Positions 37,709-45,884 of a stretch of 64,000 bases of DNA are shown piece after piece (the stretch's first letter is position 1; each line of letters begins with the position of its first letter). The translations under genes and the position numbers were made by a program. Source of the DNA: CAVSRC01 sp963750065 (GTDB lineage: Bacteria; Pseudomonadota; Alphaproteobacteria; Rhizobiales; Kaistiaceae); assembly GCA_963750065.1 (NCBI GenBank), contig CAVVPK010000013.1:1-64000 (forward strand), read 5' to 3'. The notes beneath the pieces were generated by a model. The model was given only the letters and a program-made list of their open reading frames with translations, did not search any database and was not told the DNA's origin.

Positions 37709-38760
37709 GATGCTTTCCTCCGGCGGAACAACAGGATCACGGCGGCACGGAAGTTGTCCGACTGAAGCAGCAGGACGAACAGGACGACGACTGCCTTGAC
37801 CAGCAGATTGTATTCAGGTGGCAGGCCGCTCATCAGGATCGAGGTGACCAGCGCCTGAATGATGAGCACGCCGATGAGCGTCATGCCGAGATAAATGCGC
37901 CCGCCCATCAGCGAACCGCCGCCGATGACCACCGCCAGGATGGCGTCCAGTTCGCTGAACAGCGCGACGCTGACCGGATCTGAGGTGTGGACGTCGGCCG
38001 TCAGGATGATGCCGGCGATACCTGACAGCAGGCCGGAGATCAGATAGGCGCTGTATTTGACCAGGCGTGAATTGATACCGGCGAGGTCGGCGGCGGCAGA
38101 ATTGGCGCCGACCGTCTCGAGAAGCAGGCCAAGTGCGGTCCGGCGCAGCAGCAGCCACAGCAAGATGAAGACCACAACGCCGACATAGAGGCGGGTCGGA
38201 ATCAGGCCAATGCTGCCGACACTGATACCCTGCAGAAGCGGGCTCTGGAAGCTTGGATCGGTACCGCCATAGATGAGGTTGATCATCAAGCCGATGCCGC
38301 GACCCGAAACCATCAGGATCAGCGTCGCGATGATCGGCTGGATATCGAGCACGGCGACCAGGAGGCCGTTCCAGGCGCCGCACAACAGGCCAACGCCGAT
38401 CGCGATCAAAAGGATAACGACATGCGGATCGCCTTGGTGCATGCGCCAGGCAATGGTGGCGCCGACCACGGCGATAATCGAGCCGACGGACAGATCGATG
38501 CCCTTGGTGCCGATCACGACGGCCATGCCGAGTGCCAGCATCGCCGGTGGCATGCCGCGATAGACCACGTCGATGAGGCTGCCGAACAGGCGTCCCTGAA
38601 CGATGCGGATCGAGAAGAAGTCCGGCGAGATGATGCCGTCGACGATCAGAATGACCACCAGCGCCACCAGCGGCCAGACCGCCCGGTGGCCGAAAATGGT
38701 GCGCATGCGCTCACCAAAGGTCTTCGTCACTGTCACGGCAGTGGATTGTTGCATAGTCAT
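37705..38760 (-). CDS. Sugar ABC importer permease, YtfT-like
   Basis: This 351-residue permease has MAVVIGTKGIDLSVGSI, the sugar-permease signature, at about residues 75-91, and VIGGGSLMGGRIYLG, the ATPase-contact loop, in its second half. The C-terminus is basic (LLFRRRKAS). Its start ATG at 38760 overlaps the stop of the ATPase gene by four bases. Together with the YjfF-like protein it should form the heterodimeric channel. Confidence 0.87.
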   Translation of the reverse strand: MTMQQSTAVTVTKTFGERMRTIFGHRAVWPLVALVVILIVDGIISPDFFSIRIVQGRLFGSLIDVVYRGMPPAMLALGMAVVIGTKGIDLSVGSIIAVVGATIAWRMHQGDPHVVILLIAIGVGLLCGAWNGLLVAVLDIQPIIATLILMVSGRGIGLMINLIYGGTDPSFQSPLLQGISVGSIGLIPTRLYVGVVVFILLWLLLRRTALGLLLETVGANSAAADLAGINSRLVKYSAYLISGLLSGIAGIILTADVHTSDPVSVALFSELDAILAVVIGGGSLMGGRIYLGMTLIGVLIIQALVTSILMSGLPPEYNLLVKAVVVLFVLLLQSDNFRAAVILLFRRRKAS

Positions 38761-40262
38761 CCGGCTGCAATCGTGTGAATGATGTTGTCGCGGGTGATGT
38801 CGTCGCCGATCATCTCTCCAATCTTCTTGCGGTCCCGCAGCACCGCAACTCGGTCGCTGACGGCGACCAGTTCGTCGAATTCGGAGGAGGCGACCAGCAA
38901 CGCCAGGCCCTCGTTGCACAGGCGGCGGATCAGCGCGACGATTTCGGCATGAGCGCCGACGTCGATGCCGCGCGTCGGCTCGTCGAGAATGAGGATCGTG
39001 GGTTGCGATGCCAGAGAGCGCGCCAGCACCACCTTCTGCTGATTACCGCCCGAAAGCTGGTTGACCGGCTTCTCGGCGTCCGGCGTGGCGATGTTGAGCG
39101 CCTTGATCATGTCGTCGGCTAATTTGCGTTGCTGCTCTTGGGACAGCAGGTTGAACCAGCCGCGCTTGAGCTGCAGGCCGAGCATGATGTTCTCGCGCAC
39201 GCTGAGTTCGCCGACCAGGCCCTCGGCCTTGCGGTCCTCGGGACAGAAGGCGATGCCGTTGTGCAGCGCCTGGCGTGTCGAATTGTGGGGGACAGGCACG
39301 CCGCGCACCGTCAAGCTCCCCGAATCCGGGCGAATCGCGCCGAACACCAGCTTGGCGGTCTCCGTGCGGCCAGATCCCAGCAGGCCGGCCAGTCCGACGA
39401 CTTCACCGGGACGCAGGGACAGGTCAAAGGGCTCCATCGTGCGCTTGCGCCCGAGACCTGCGGCCACCAGGACCGGTTCAACTTCTTTTTGCCCGGCAGG
39501 GCCCGCCAATCGCGCCTCGATCTGCTCGAGTTCGCGGCCGATCATCATCGAGATCAGCTTGACCTGAGGCAATTCGGCGGTCAGCGCCTCGCCGACCAGA
39601 CGGCCGTTGCGCAGCACCGATATGCGGTCGGAGATCTCGTAAACCTGGTCGATGAAGTGCGTGATGAAGACGATGGCGATGCCTTGCGCCTTCAGGTCGC
39701 GCACGATCTGGAAAAGCAGCTGCGTCTCGGCCGCGTCGAGACTGGCTGTGGGCTCGTCGAGAACGAGCACGCGCGTGTCTTCCTCAAGAGCGCGCGCGAT
39801 GGCGATCAATTGCTGGATGGCGACCGAATAGTAGCCGAGCGGCCGCTCGATATCGATGTCGAGATTGAGGCGCTTCAGCCGTTGACGGGCCATTTCGCGC
39901 GACTTGCGCCAGGAAATGATGCCGCCGCTGCGCACCTGACGCTCCAGCGTCAGGTTCTTGGTCACCGTCATGGTCGAGATCAGGTTGACTTCCTGATAGA
40001 CCGTGCTGATGCCAAGCGCCTGTGCGTCGGCGGTGGTGTGGATGTGGACCGGCTTACCGTCCAGGCGAATCTCGCCTTCGTCGGCACGCAAGGCACCGGT
40101 CAGAACCTTGATCAGGGTCGATTTGCCGGCGCCGTTTTCGCCGAGCAGGGCATGCACCTCGCCGGCTTTGAGCGTCAGGTCGACCTTCTCGAGTGCCCGA
40201 ACGCCGGGAAAGGTCTTCGAGATGCCGAGCATCTCAACTCGTGCAGTCCCATTCTCGGTCAC
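38757..40262 (-). CDS. Sugar ABC importer ATPase with two nucleotide domains, YtfR-like
   Basis: This 501-residue tandem ATPase powers the importer. Domain 1 has an intact Walker A GENGAGKST near residue 38 and LDEPTASLD. Domain 2 has a changed P-loop, GLLGSGRTE, followed by a complete LSGGNQQKV signature and LILDEPTRGID. This asymmetry is standard in the RbsA/MglA/YtfR group. It begins 131 bases after the binding-protein gene. A strong stem-loop lies in that gap, probably keeping the binding protein in excess. Confidence 0.92.
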   Translation of the reverse strand: MTENGTARVEMLGISKTFPGVRALEKVDLTLKAGEVHALLGENGAGKSTLIKVLTGALRADEGEIRLDGKPVHIHTTADAQALGISTVYQEVNLISTMTVTKNLTLERQVRSGGIISWRKSREMARQRLKRLNLDIDIERPLGYYSVAIQQLIAIARALEEDTRVLVLDEPTASLDAAETQLLFQIVRDLKAQGIAIVFITHFIDQVYEISDRISVLRNGRLVGEALTAELPQVKLISMMIGRELEQIEARLAGPAGQKEVEPVLVAAGLGRKRTMEPFDLSLRPGEVVGLAGLLGSGRTETAKLVFGAIRPDSGSLTVRGVPVPHNSTRQALHNGIAFCPEDRKAEGLVGELSVRENIMLGLQLKRGWFNLLSQEQQRKLADDMIKALNIATPDAEKPVNQLSGGNQQKVVLARSLASQPTILILDEPTRGIDVGAHAEIVALIRRLCNEGLALLVASSEFDELVAVSDRVAVLRDRKKIGEMIGDDITRDNIIHTIAAG

Positions 40263-40321
40263 AGATGCCTGTCCCGCTATCGCTGTTCAGCGCCAGTTTA
40301 CCATGCCGCCCGGCTCGTAGA

Positions 40322-40364
40322 GAAAGCGGCGCCTCGCCGAAAATCGGGGCCAGGCGCCGCTTTC
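40322..40364 (-). terminator. Perfect 13-bp stem-loop between the YtfQ-like and YtfR-like genes
   Basis: Bases 40322-40334 pair perfectly with 40352-40364 around a 17-base loop, and the loop itself can form a short CCGA/TCGG stem. No T-run follows on the minus strand. It lies just after the binding-protein stop, a position where operons often stabilise the upstream message or reduce read-through. Function is inferred from position only. Confidence 0.6.
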
Positions 40365-40393
40365 CGTGTCGCTATCCTAGATGCGGATCAGCC

Positions 40394-41323
40394 TTAGTAG
40401 GCCGGGACTGCGGCGTGATGCAGATCGGACGGAATCACGATCCACTTCGGCAGGTCCGACGGGGCCTTCAGGTAGTCGAGGATGACCGGATAGATGTACT
40501 TGCCGATCGCCGAACGGAGCTCGACCGAAGCATTGGCCTCGCCAGCGGCCAGGGCCTTCTTCATGGCCGGCACGTAGTCAACCGAAACCATCAGAACGTC
40601 CTTGCCCGGGTTCAGGCCGGCTTCCTTCATGGCCTGAATGGCGCCGAGCTGCATGTTGTCGTTGTGAGCAAACGACGCGCAGATGCCCTTCAGGTTGTCG
40701 GTCGCCTTGATGAAGGCTTCCATGACCTTTTTGCCACCGTCAGTCGTGAAGTCGCCGCTCTGGCTCTTCACGATTTCCATGCCCGGGAACTGCGAGATAA
40801 CGGCCTCGAAGCCCTTCTTGCGCTCGATCGCGGGAGCCGAACCGACGGTGCCCTGCTCTTCGACGATCTTGCAGTTGCCGAGGCTGGCCTGAGCCAGCCA
40901 GGCACCCGCCAGCTTGCCTTCGAGGTTGAAGTCAGCCGAAATGCGGGTGACGTAGAGCGACTTGTCCTGAACGTCGACGTCGCGGTCAGCCAGGAATACC
41001 GGGATGCCGGCGTCCTTGGCTTCCTTCAGGACCTGATCCCAACCGGTGACGACCACCGGGGCAATGAGGATGGCGTCAACCCGCTGGGCGATGAACGCAC
41101 GAACGGCCTTCAGCTGATCTTCCTGCTTGCCCTGGGCATCGGCGAACTTCAGATCGATACCCATCTGCTTCGCCGTATCCTGCATGTCCTTGGACCACGC
41201 CGGGCGCCAGTCGCCCTCGTCGCCCACTTGCGAGAAGCCGATGGTGACGGCAAAAGCCGACGAACTCATAAGCATAATCGCCATAGCGGCCACAGCGCCG
41301 CCAATCATTTTCGAAGTCTGCAT
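40394..41323 (-). CDS. Periplasmic sugar-binding protein, YtfQ-like
   Basis: This 309-residue type-1 periplasmic binding protein has a signal peptide (MLMSSSAFA, cut before VTIGFSQ). The mature chain has IGFSQVGDEGDWR, DAILIAPVV and PVFLADRDVD, as in YtfQ, the galactofuranose/arabinofuranose-binding protein of E. coli. A GGGAGG ribosome site precedes ATG 41323. It follows araA on the same strand with a 141-base gap that holds hairpins and an AT-rich motif shared with another sugar operon. L-arabinose or galactofuranose is the likely ligand, inferred from the neighbours. Confidence 0.87.
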   Translation of the reverse strand: MQTSKMIGGAVAAMAIMLMSSSAFAVTIGFSQVGDEGDWRPAWSKDMQDTAKQMGIDLKFADAQGKQEDQLKAVRAFIAQRVDAILIAPVVVTGWDQVLKEAKDAGIPVFLADRDVDVQDKSLYVTRISADFNLEGKLAGAWLAQASLGNCKIVEEQGTVGSAPAIERKKGFEAVISQFPGMEIVKSQSGDFTTDGGKKVMEAFIKATDNLKGICASFAHNDNMQLGAIQAMKEAGLNPGKDVLMVSVDYVPAMKKALAAGEANASVELRSAIGKYIYPVILDYLKAPSDLPKWIVIPSDLHHAAVPAY

Positions 41324-41360
41324 TAAACCCTCCCGTTCGGAATTGGACCGTGTTCTCGGT

Positions 41361-41397
41361 GGCCGGCCCTTGGGGCCGGCCGGCGGGAAACGCCGGC
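41361..41397 (-). terminator. Two overlapping hairpins between araA and the YtfQ-like gene
   Basis: GGCCGGCCC (41361-41369) pairs with GGGCCGGCC (41373-41381), giving a very GC-rich nine-base stem with a three-base loop. A second stem pairs GCCGGCG (41379-41385) with CGCCGGC (41391-41397). The two share bases 41379-41381, so they exclude each other. They lie downstream of araA and upstream of the YtfQ-like start, and could end araA transcripts or act as an attenuator. No U-tract is present. Confidence 0.5.
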
Positions 41398-41417
41398 TCT
41401 CAGCCACCTCAATCCTC

Positions 41418-41433
41418 ATATCATCTTACTAAT
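41418..41433 (-). promoter_or_regulatory. AT-rich 16-base motif upstream of the YtfQ-like gene
   Basis: Read on the minus strand, this is ATTAGTAAGATGATAT. It lies 95-110 bases before the ATG of the YtfQ-like gene. The same sequence with one mismatch occurs 86-101 bases before the second sugar-binding-protein gene (51086-51101). Both stretches are AT-rich islands in GC-rich DNA. A shared operator, possibly for the FadR/GntR regulator of this locus, is the best reading. Confidence 0.5.
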
Positions 41434-41464
41434 CAGACAGACAACCCCATTCCGCGTCTGTTGC

Positions 41465-43021
41465 TTAAGCGTAGGCCGAATCATTGAGCCGGATCTCGTT
41501 GCGGAAGGCGCGAAGCCGAGTCTCGCTGTCGATCAGCAAGTACTCGATTCCGGCCATTTCCGCTAAATCCTCGAGATATTCCGGGGTCAGTGCCAGCGAA
41601 AAGCCGGTGTGGTGGGCTCCGCCGGCGTAGATCCAGGCAGCGGCACCGACGGCCAGACTCGGCTCGGGTTGCCAGAGCACGCGGGCAACCGGCAGTTGAG
41701 GCAGCTTTTGTGGCGCCGGCACGGCCTTGACCGTGTTGACGATCATGCGGAACCGGTTGCCCATGTCGACAAGCGAGGCGTTGACCGCATCTCCGGTCTG
41801 CGAATCGAAGACCAGCCGGACCGGATCCTCCTTGCCGCCGATACCAAGAGGATGAATCTCGCACGACGGGCGTCCCTTGGCGATCGACGGGCAAATCTCG
41901 AGCATGTGCGCGCCGAGCACCGCCGGACCGGCGGGGTCGAAGTGGTAGGTGTAGTCCTCCATGAAGCTGGTGCCGCCCTTGAGGCCGTGCGCCATCACTT
42001 TCATCGCACGAACCAGGGCCGAGTGTTTCCAGTCGCCTTCGGCGCCGAAGCCGTAACCGTCGGCCATCAGCCGCTGCGGGCCGATGCCCGGAAGCTGCTT
42101 CAAGCCCGTCAGATTCTCGAAGGTGTCGGTGAAGGCGGCGAAGCCGCCCTCGGTGAGGAAGGCTCTGAGCGCCAGTTCGATGCGCGCCGCGTCGCGCAGC
42201 GATTCCCTGCGCGCACCATTCTTCTTCAGCACCGGCATCATGCGGTAGCTATCGTCGTATTCCTCGCACAGCCGGTCGATTGCCGCATCGCTGACCTGGT
42301 CCTGGAACTTCACCAGATCGCCCATGCCGTAGCCGTTGACCGACATGCCGAAGCGGACCTCGGCTTCGACCTTATCGCCCTCGGTGACGGACACCTGGCG
42401 CATATTGTCGCCCAGGCGGGCAACCTTCATATGCTGCATCGCATGCCAGCCGGCAGCGGCGCGCAGCCAGACGGAGAGCGAGGCGGAGACGCCCTTCTCC
42501 TTCCAATGGCCGACTATCACCTTGCGGGCGATGCGCAGCCGGGCACACATGTGGCCGAACTCGCGGTCGCCGTGTGCCGACTGGTTCAGGTTCATGAAGT
42601 CCATGTCGATCGTCGACCAGGGAATGTCACGACCGAACTGGGTGTGCAGGTGACAGAGGGGTTTGGTCAGCCGGGTCAGTCCGCCGATCCACATCTTGGC
42701 GGGGCTGAAGGTGTGCATCCACGTCACAACGCCGATGCAGTTCGGGGCGGCGCTGGCCTGGATGAGGGTCTCTCTGATCTCGTCCGGGGTCTTGACGACC
42801 GGCTTGAAAACGAGACGGATTGGCAGACCGGCATCGTTCAGGCCGGCCACTATCTGGCGCGCGTCGGCCTCGACTTGGGCAAGCGTTTCCGGTCCGTAGA
42901 GGTGCTGGCTGCCGGTGATGAACCACGCCTCGAGCGGCGTGAAATCGATGCTGGCGGCAGGGGACGCCCCGGGGGCTTTCGCCTTGCGGGGAGCCGCGGG
43001 TTTCTTGGTTTGTTTGGGCAT
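41465..43021 (-). CDS. araA: L-arabinose isomerase
   Basis: This 518-residue enzyme converts L-arabinose to L-ribulose. The family motifs are present: WFITGSQHLYGPETL near the start, CIGVVTWMHTFSPAKMW, HLHTQFGRDIPW, and FMEDYTYHFDP with the metal-binding region. It carries a Lys/Pro/Ala-rich N-terminal extension of about 28 residues absent from the 500-residue E. coli enzyme. The ATG at 43021 is used, but ATGs at 43054 (AGGCGA upstream) and 43072 are in frame. It is divergent from araD and heads the importer operon. Confidence 0.93.
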   Translation of the reverse strand: MPKQTKKPAAPRKAKAPGASPAASIDFTPLEAWFITGSQHLYGPETLAQVEADARQIVAGLNDAGLPIRLVFKPVVKTPDEIRETLIQASAAPNCIGVVTWMHTFSPAKMWIGGLTRLTKPLCHLHTQFGRDIPWSTIDMDFMNLNQSAHGDREFGHMCARLRIARKVIVGHWKEKGVSASLSVWLRAAAGWHAMQHMKVARLGDNMRQVSVTEGDKVEAEVRFGMSVNGYGMGDLVKFQDQVSDAAIDRLCEEYDDSYRMMPVLKKNGARRESLRDAARIELALRAFLTEGGFAAFTDTFENLTGLKQLPGIGPQRLMADGYGFGAEGDWKHSALVRAMKVMAHGLKGGTSFMEDYTYHFDPAGPAVLGAHMLEICPSIAKGRPSCEIHPLGIGGKEDPVRLVFDSQTGDAVNASLVDMGNRFRMIVNTVKAVPAPQKLPQLPVARVLWQPEPSLAVGAAAWIYAGGAHHTGFSLALTPEYLEDLAEMAGIEYLLIDSETRLRAFRNEIRLNDSAYA

Positions 43022-43094
43022 CAGCTCGTTTCTTTGGAATGCAGTGACAAGCATGCTTGATCGCCTATTCATAATACAATAAGGCTAAAGCGCT
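43022..43094. promoter_or_regulatory. Divergent control region between araA and araD
   Basis: The gap is short and contains an AT-rich core at about 43060-43080. Read on the minus strand, this core (ATTGTATTATGAAT) loosely resembles the 16-base motif at 41418-41433 and 51086-51101, with a one-base gap needed in the comparison. It should hold promoters for both arabinose units, unless araA starts further inside the gap. Confidence 0.35.
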
Positions 43095-43829
43095 TTGCCA
43101 GAGAAAATCGGCGCACCACAGATATCCCCCATGTTGCTTGCAAAACTCCGCGAAGACGTGATGAAGGCGAACCAGCAGCTGGTTCGCGAGGGCGTCGTCA
43201 AGTTCACCTTCGGCAATGTCAGCGGCATATCGCGCGCCGAAGGACTGGTCGCCATCAAGCCGAGCGGTGTGCCCTATGACGAGCTGACGCCGGCCGAGAT
43301 CGTGGTCACCGATCTCGACGGGCGAGTGGTCGACAGCAACCTCAGGCCCTCGTCCGACCTGCCGACCCACCTCGAGCTCTACAAGGCGTTTCCCAATATC
43401 GGTGGCGTCGCTCATACCCATTCGGAATTCGCCACCTCCTGGGCGCAGGCGCGGCGGCCGATCCCGTGCCTGGGGACGACTCACGGCGACTATTTCTACG
43501 GACTCGTGCCGGTGACCGACGACATGACGCCGGAGGAGATCGGTGGGGAATACGAGAAGGAGACGGGCGTGGTGATCGTGCGCGCCTTCCAGGATCGCGA
43601 TCCCGACGCCGTTCCGGTGGTGCTGGTTGCCGGCCACGGTCCCTTTGCGTGGGGCAAGGATGCCGACGACGCGGTGCATAACGCCGCCGCCCTCGAATAC
43701 ATTGCGCGCATGGCGACACACACCTTTGCCGTCAACCCGCAGGCGCAGCCGATTTCGCGCTCGCTGCAGGACAAGCACTTCTTCCGCAAGCACGGTGCCG
43801 GCGCCTATTACGGACAGGCGAAAGACTGA
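43095..43829 (+). CDS. araD: L-ribulose-5-phosphate 4-epimerase
   Basis: This 244-residue zinc enzyme makes D-xylulose-5-phosphate from L-ribulose-5-phosphate. The zinc-binding HTHS is at residues 107-110, with a third histidine in VAGHGPFAWG. Substrate-binding stretches are FGNVSG, KPSGVPYDELT and SSDLPTHLELY. The TTG start at 43095 has TAAGG upstream. The ATG at 43131 corresponds to the usual E. coli N-terminus but has no ribosome site. araB follows on the same strand. Confidence 0.92.
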   Translation: MPEKIGAPQISPMLLAKLREDVMKANQQLVREGVVKFTFGNVSGISRAEGLVAIKPSGVPYDELTPAEIVVTDLDGRVVDSNLRPSSDLPTHLELYKAFPNIGGVAHTHSEFATSWAQARRPIPCLGTTHGDYFYGLVPVTDDMTPEEIGGEYEKETGVVIVRAFQDRDPDAVPVVLVAGHGPFAWGKDADDAVHNAAALEYIARMATHTFAVNPQAQPISRSLQDKHFFRKHGAGAYYGQAKD

Positions 43830-43935
43830 AAACACGGTTGCCGCGACACCACTGCGCCTTCGTTCGCCGGGAAGAAGCTGCTACCGGGGAAAGAAGCAGC
43901 AACCGGTTTGGAAACGCCTGGGAGGAACGACAGCC

Positions 43936-43977
43936 ATGGCCATAGTGGCGGGAGTCAAGGGAGTTGACGACCGATGA
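43936..43977 (+). CDS. 13-codon leader ORF coupled to araB
   Basis: A short frame encodes MAIVAGVKGVDDR behind a strong GGGAGGA site nine bases upstream of its ATG. Its TGA overlaps the araB ATG as ATGA, the arrangement of translational coupling. Its codons carry no run of a rare amino acid, so attenuation is unlikely. The simplest role is to bring ribosomes to araB. Confidence 0.4.
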   Translation: MAIVAGVKGVDDR

Positions 43978-45575
43978 CGCAGCAGGGCACCGACGCGGCC
44001 ACGGCGATCGCCGAGGGCCACACTTCTCTAGGCGTTGAATTCGGGTCCACCAACATCAAGGCGTGTCTCATCGGGCCGGACCACCAGGTTCTCGCCACGG
44101 GTAACCACGGTTGGGAGAACCAGTTCGTCGACCGCCTGTGGACCTATTCCGAAGACGCGATCTGGGCCGGCCTCCAGGCCGCCGTCGCCAGCCTGATGGC
44201 CGATGTCGAAAGACGCCACGGCGTGACCCTGACGCGCATCGGCGCCCTTGGGTTCTCGGCGATGATGCACGGGTACCTAGCGTTCGATGCCAACGGCACC
44301 CTGCTTGTCCCGTTCCGCACGTGGCGTAACACCAACACCGAGCGCGCCGCCGCCGAGTTGACCAAGACGCTCGGCTTCAACTTCCCGCTCAGGTGGTCGG
44401 CTTCACACCTCTATCAGGCAATCCTTGACCAGGAGCCTCATGTCGCCCGACTCGACTGCATAACGACCCTGGCCGGCTTCGTGCACTGGCGCTTGACCGG
44501 CCGCAATGTGCTCGGCGTGGGCGACGCCTCGGGTGTGTTCCCGATCGACCCCGCCACCCACGATTACGACGCGCCGATGCTCAAGCGGTTCGGCGAGATG
44601 GTCGCCGCCCGGAGGCCGGGCCTCGATGTTGCGGCGCTGTTGCCCGACGTGCTCGTCGCCGGTGAGGATGCCGGAACGCTCACTGCCGAGGGCGCCCGAC
44701 TGCTCGACCCGACCGGCATGCTGCAGCCGGGGACGCTGGTTTGTCCGCCCGAGGGCGACGCCGGCACGGGCATGGTGGCCACCAACGCCGTCGCTCCGCG
44801 CTCCGGCAATATCAGCGCGGGCACGTCGATCTTCGCCATGGTGGTGCTCGAAAAGCCCCTGACGGCCGTGCATGAGGAACTCGACATCGTCACCACGCCC
44901 GGAGGTGATTTGGTCGCGATGGTCCATTGCAACAACGGCGCGAGCGAACTTGGGACCTGGGCGGAGGTCTTCACCCAGTTCGCCGCCGCCATCGGGGCGA
45001 AGGCGGATGCGAACGCCGTCTTCGGCGCGCTGTTTGCCGCGGCGCTTGAAGGCGAGGCGGACGGCGGCGGGCTGCTCGCCTACAACTATCTCGCAGGAGA
45101 GCCGATCACGGGCTTGACCGAAGGCCGTCCGCTCGTCGTGCGCACCCCCGGCAGCCACCTCACGCTGGCCAACTTCATGCGCACCCAGATCTACGCCGCC
45201 TTCGGCACGTTGAGTCTCGGCATGAACGTGCTGCGCGGCGAAGGCGTCAAACTCGATTCGATGTTCGCGCATGGCGGCATGTTCAGGACCGCCGGCGTCG
45301 CGCAACGTCTTCTGGCGGCGGCCATCGGCGCGCCGGTAAGCGTGGGCGATACCGCGAGCGAGGGCGGCGCGTGGGGCATCGCCGTACTGGCCGAATACCT
45401 GCGCACGGGCGCGAGCGAGGATCTGGGACGTTATCTCACAGGCCGGGTGTTCGCGGGCGCCATGCTCGACGTGGCGGAGCCGGACCCAGTGGATGTCGAG
45501 GGGTACGCGAAGTGGCTTGAGCAGTATTCGGCGGGTCTTGCGATCGAGAAGGCGGCGACGGAGGCGATTAGCTAG
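43974..45575 (+). CDS. araB: FGGY-family sugar kinase, probable L-ribulokinase
   Basis: This 533-residue kinase has the FGGY hallmarks: GVEFGSTNIKACLIG phosphate-binding start, ALGFSAMMHGYLAFD, GDASGVFPID, and a C-terminal ATP site with MFAHGGMFRTAGVAQRLLAA. Between araD and galK, its likely job is phosphorylating L-ribulose to L-ribulose-5-phosphate, completing araABD. The family also contains xylulo- and fuculokinases, so the assignment rests on context. Translation probably couples to the short leader ORF. Confidence 0.87.
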   Translation: MTQQGTDAATAIAEGHTSLGVEFGSTNIKACLIGPDHQVLATGNHGWENQFVDRLWTYSEDAIWAGLQAAVASLMADVERRHGVTLTRIGALGFSAMMHGYLAFDANGTLLVPFRTWRNTNTERAAAELTKTLGFNFPLRWSASHLYQAILDQEPHVARLDCITTLAGFVHWRLTGRNVLGVGDASGVFPIDPATHDYDAPMLKRFGEMVAARRPGLDVAALLPDVLVAGEDAGTLTAEGARLLDPTGMLQPGTLVCPPEGDAGTGMVATNAVAPRSGNISAGTSIFAMVVLEKPLTAVHEELDIVTTPGGDLVAMVHCNNGASELGTWAEVFTQFAAAIGAKADANAVFGALFAAALEGEADGGGLLAYNYLAGEPITGLTEGRPLVVRTPGSHLTLANFMRTQIYAAFGTLSLGMNVLRGEGVKLDSMFAHGGMFRTAGVAQRLLAAAIGAPVSVGDTASEGGAWGIAVLAEYLRTGASEDLGRYLTGRVFAGAMLDVAEPDPVDVEGYAKWLEQYSAGLAIEKAATEAIS

Positions 45576-45674
45576 CCGGCGAGCCACCTATCGGGGCGAT
45601 GACCCGTTTGGCGAGGCGTCACGTCTCGGCGGATTTTGCCTCGAGCCGCTCACGCGCCGTACGCCACACCTTGA

Positions 45675-45884
45675 CGCCTGCATACCCACTGGGACGAGGA
45701 GGCACAGGCCAAGGTGTGCCACCCCGCAATGCACGAAACCCGCGGCACGCTCTATGCGCTGTTCCGCCGCATCTATTTCGATTTCGGCAATCTGGCAGGT
45801 GACGACAAATTCCGGGATGTGCTACCGACCCTGATCAAGGTTGCGCACAGACAAGGTGCAACGGATAGATCGGGGAGGCGGGAC
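45675..45884 (+). other. Unexplained protein-like open frame between araB and galK
   Basis: After a stop at 45672-45674, a frame stays open into galK and encodes a plausible protein segment, including GTLYALFRRIYFDFGN and DVLPTLIKVAHR. The pattern loosely recalls the C-terminal tail of FGGY sugar kinases, but I cannot confirm it. There is no convincing ribosome site for a start at 45714. It may be a remnant of a lost kinase or an N-terminal extension of galK. Confidence 0.3.

Noticed and set aside
45714..45884. Earlier ATG for galK
   Set aside because: The ATG at 45714 lacks a ribosome site, while ATG 45885 has GGGGAGG and fits the family length.
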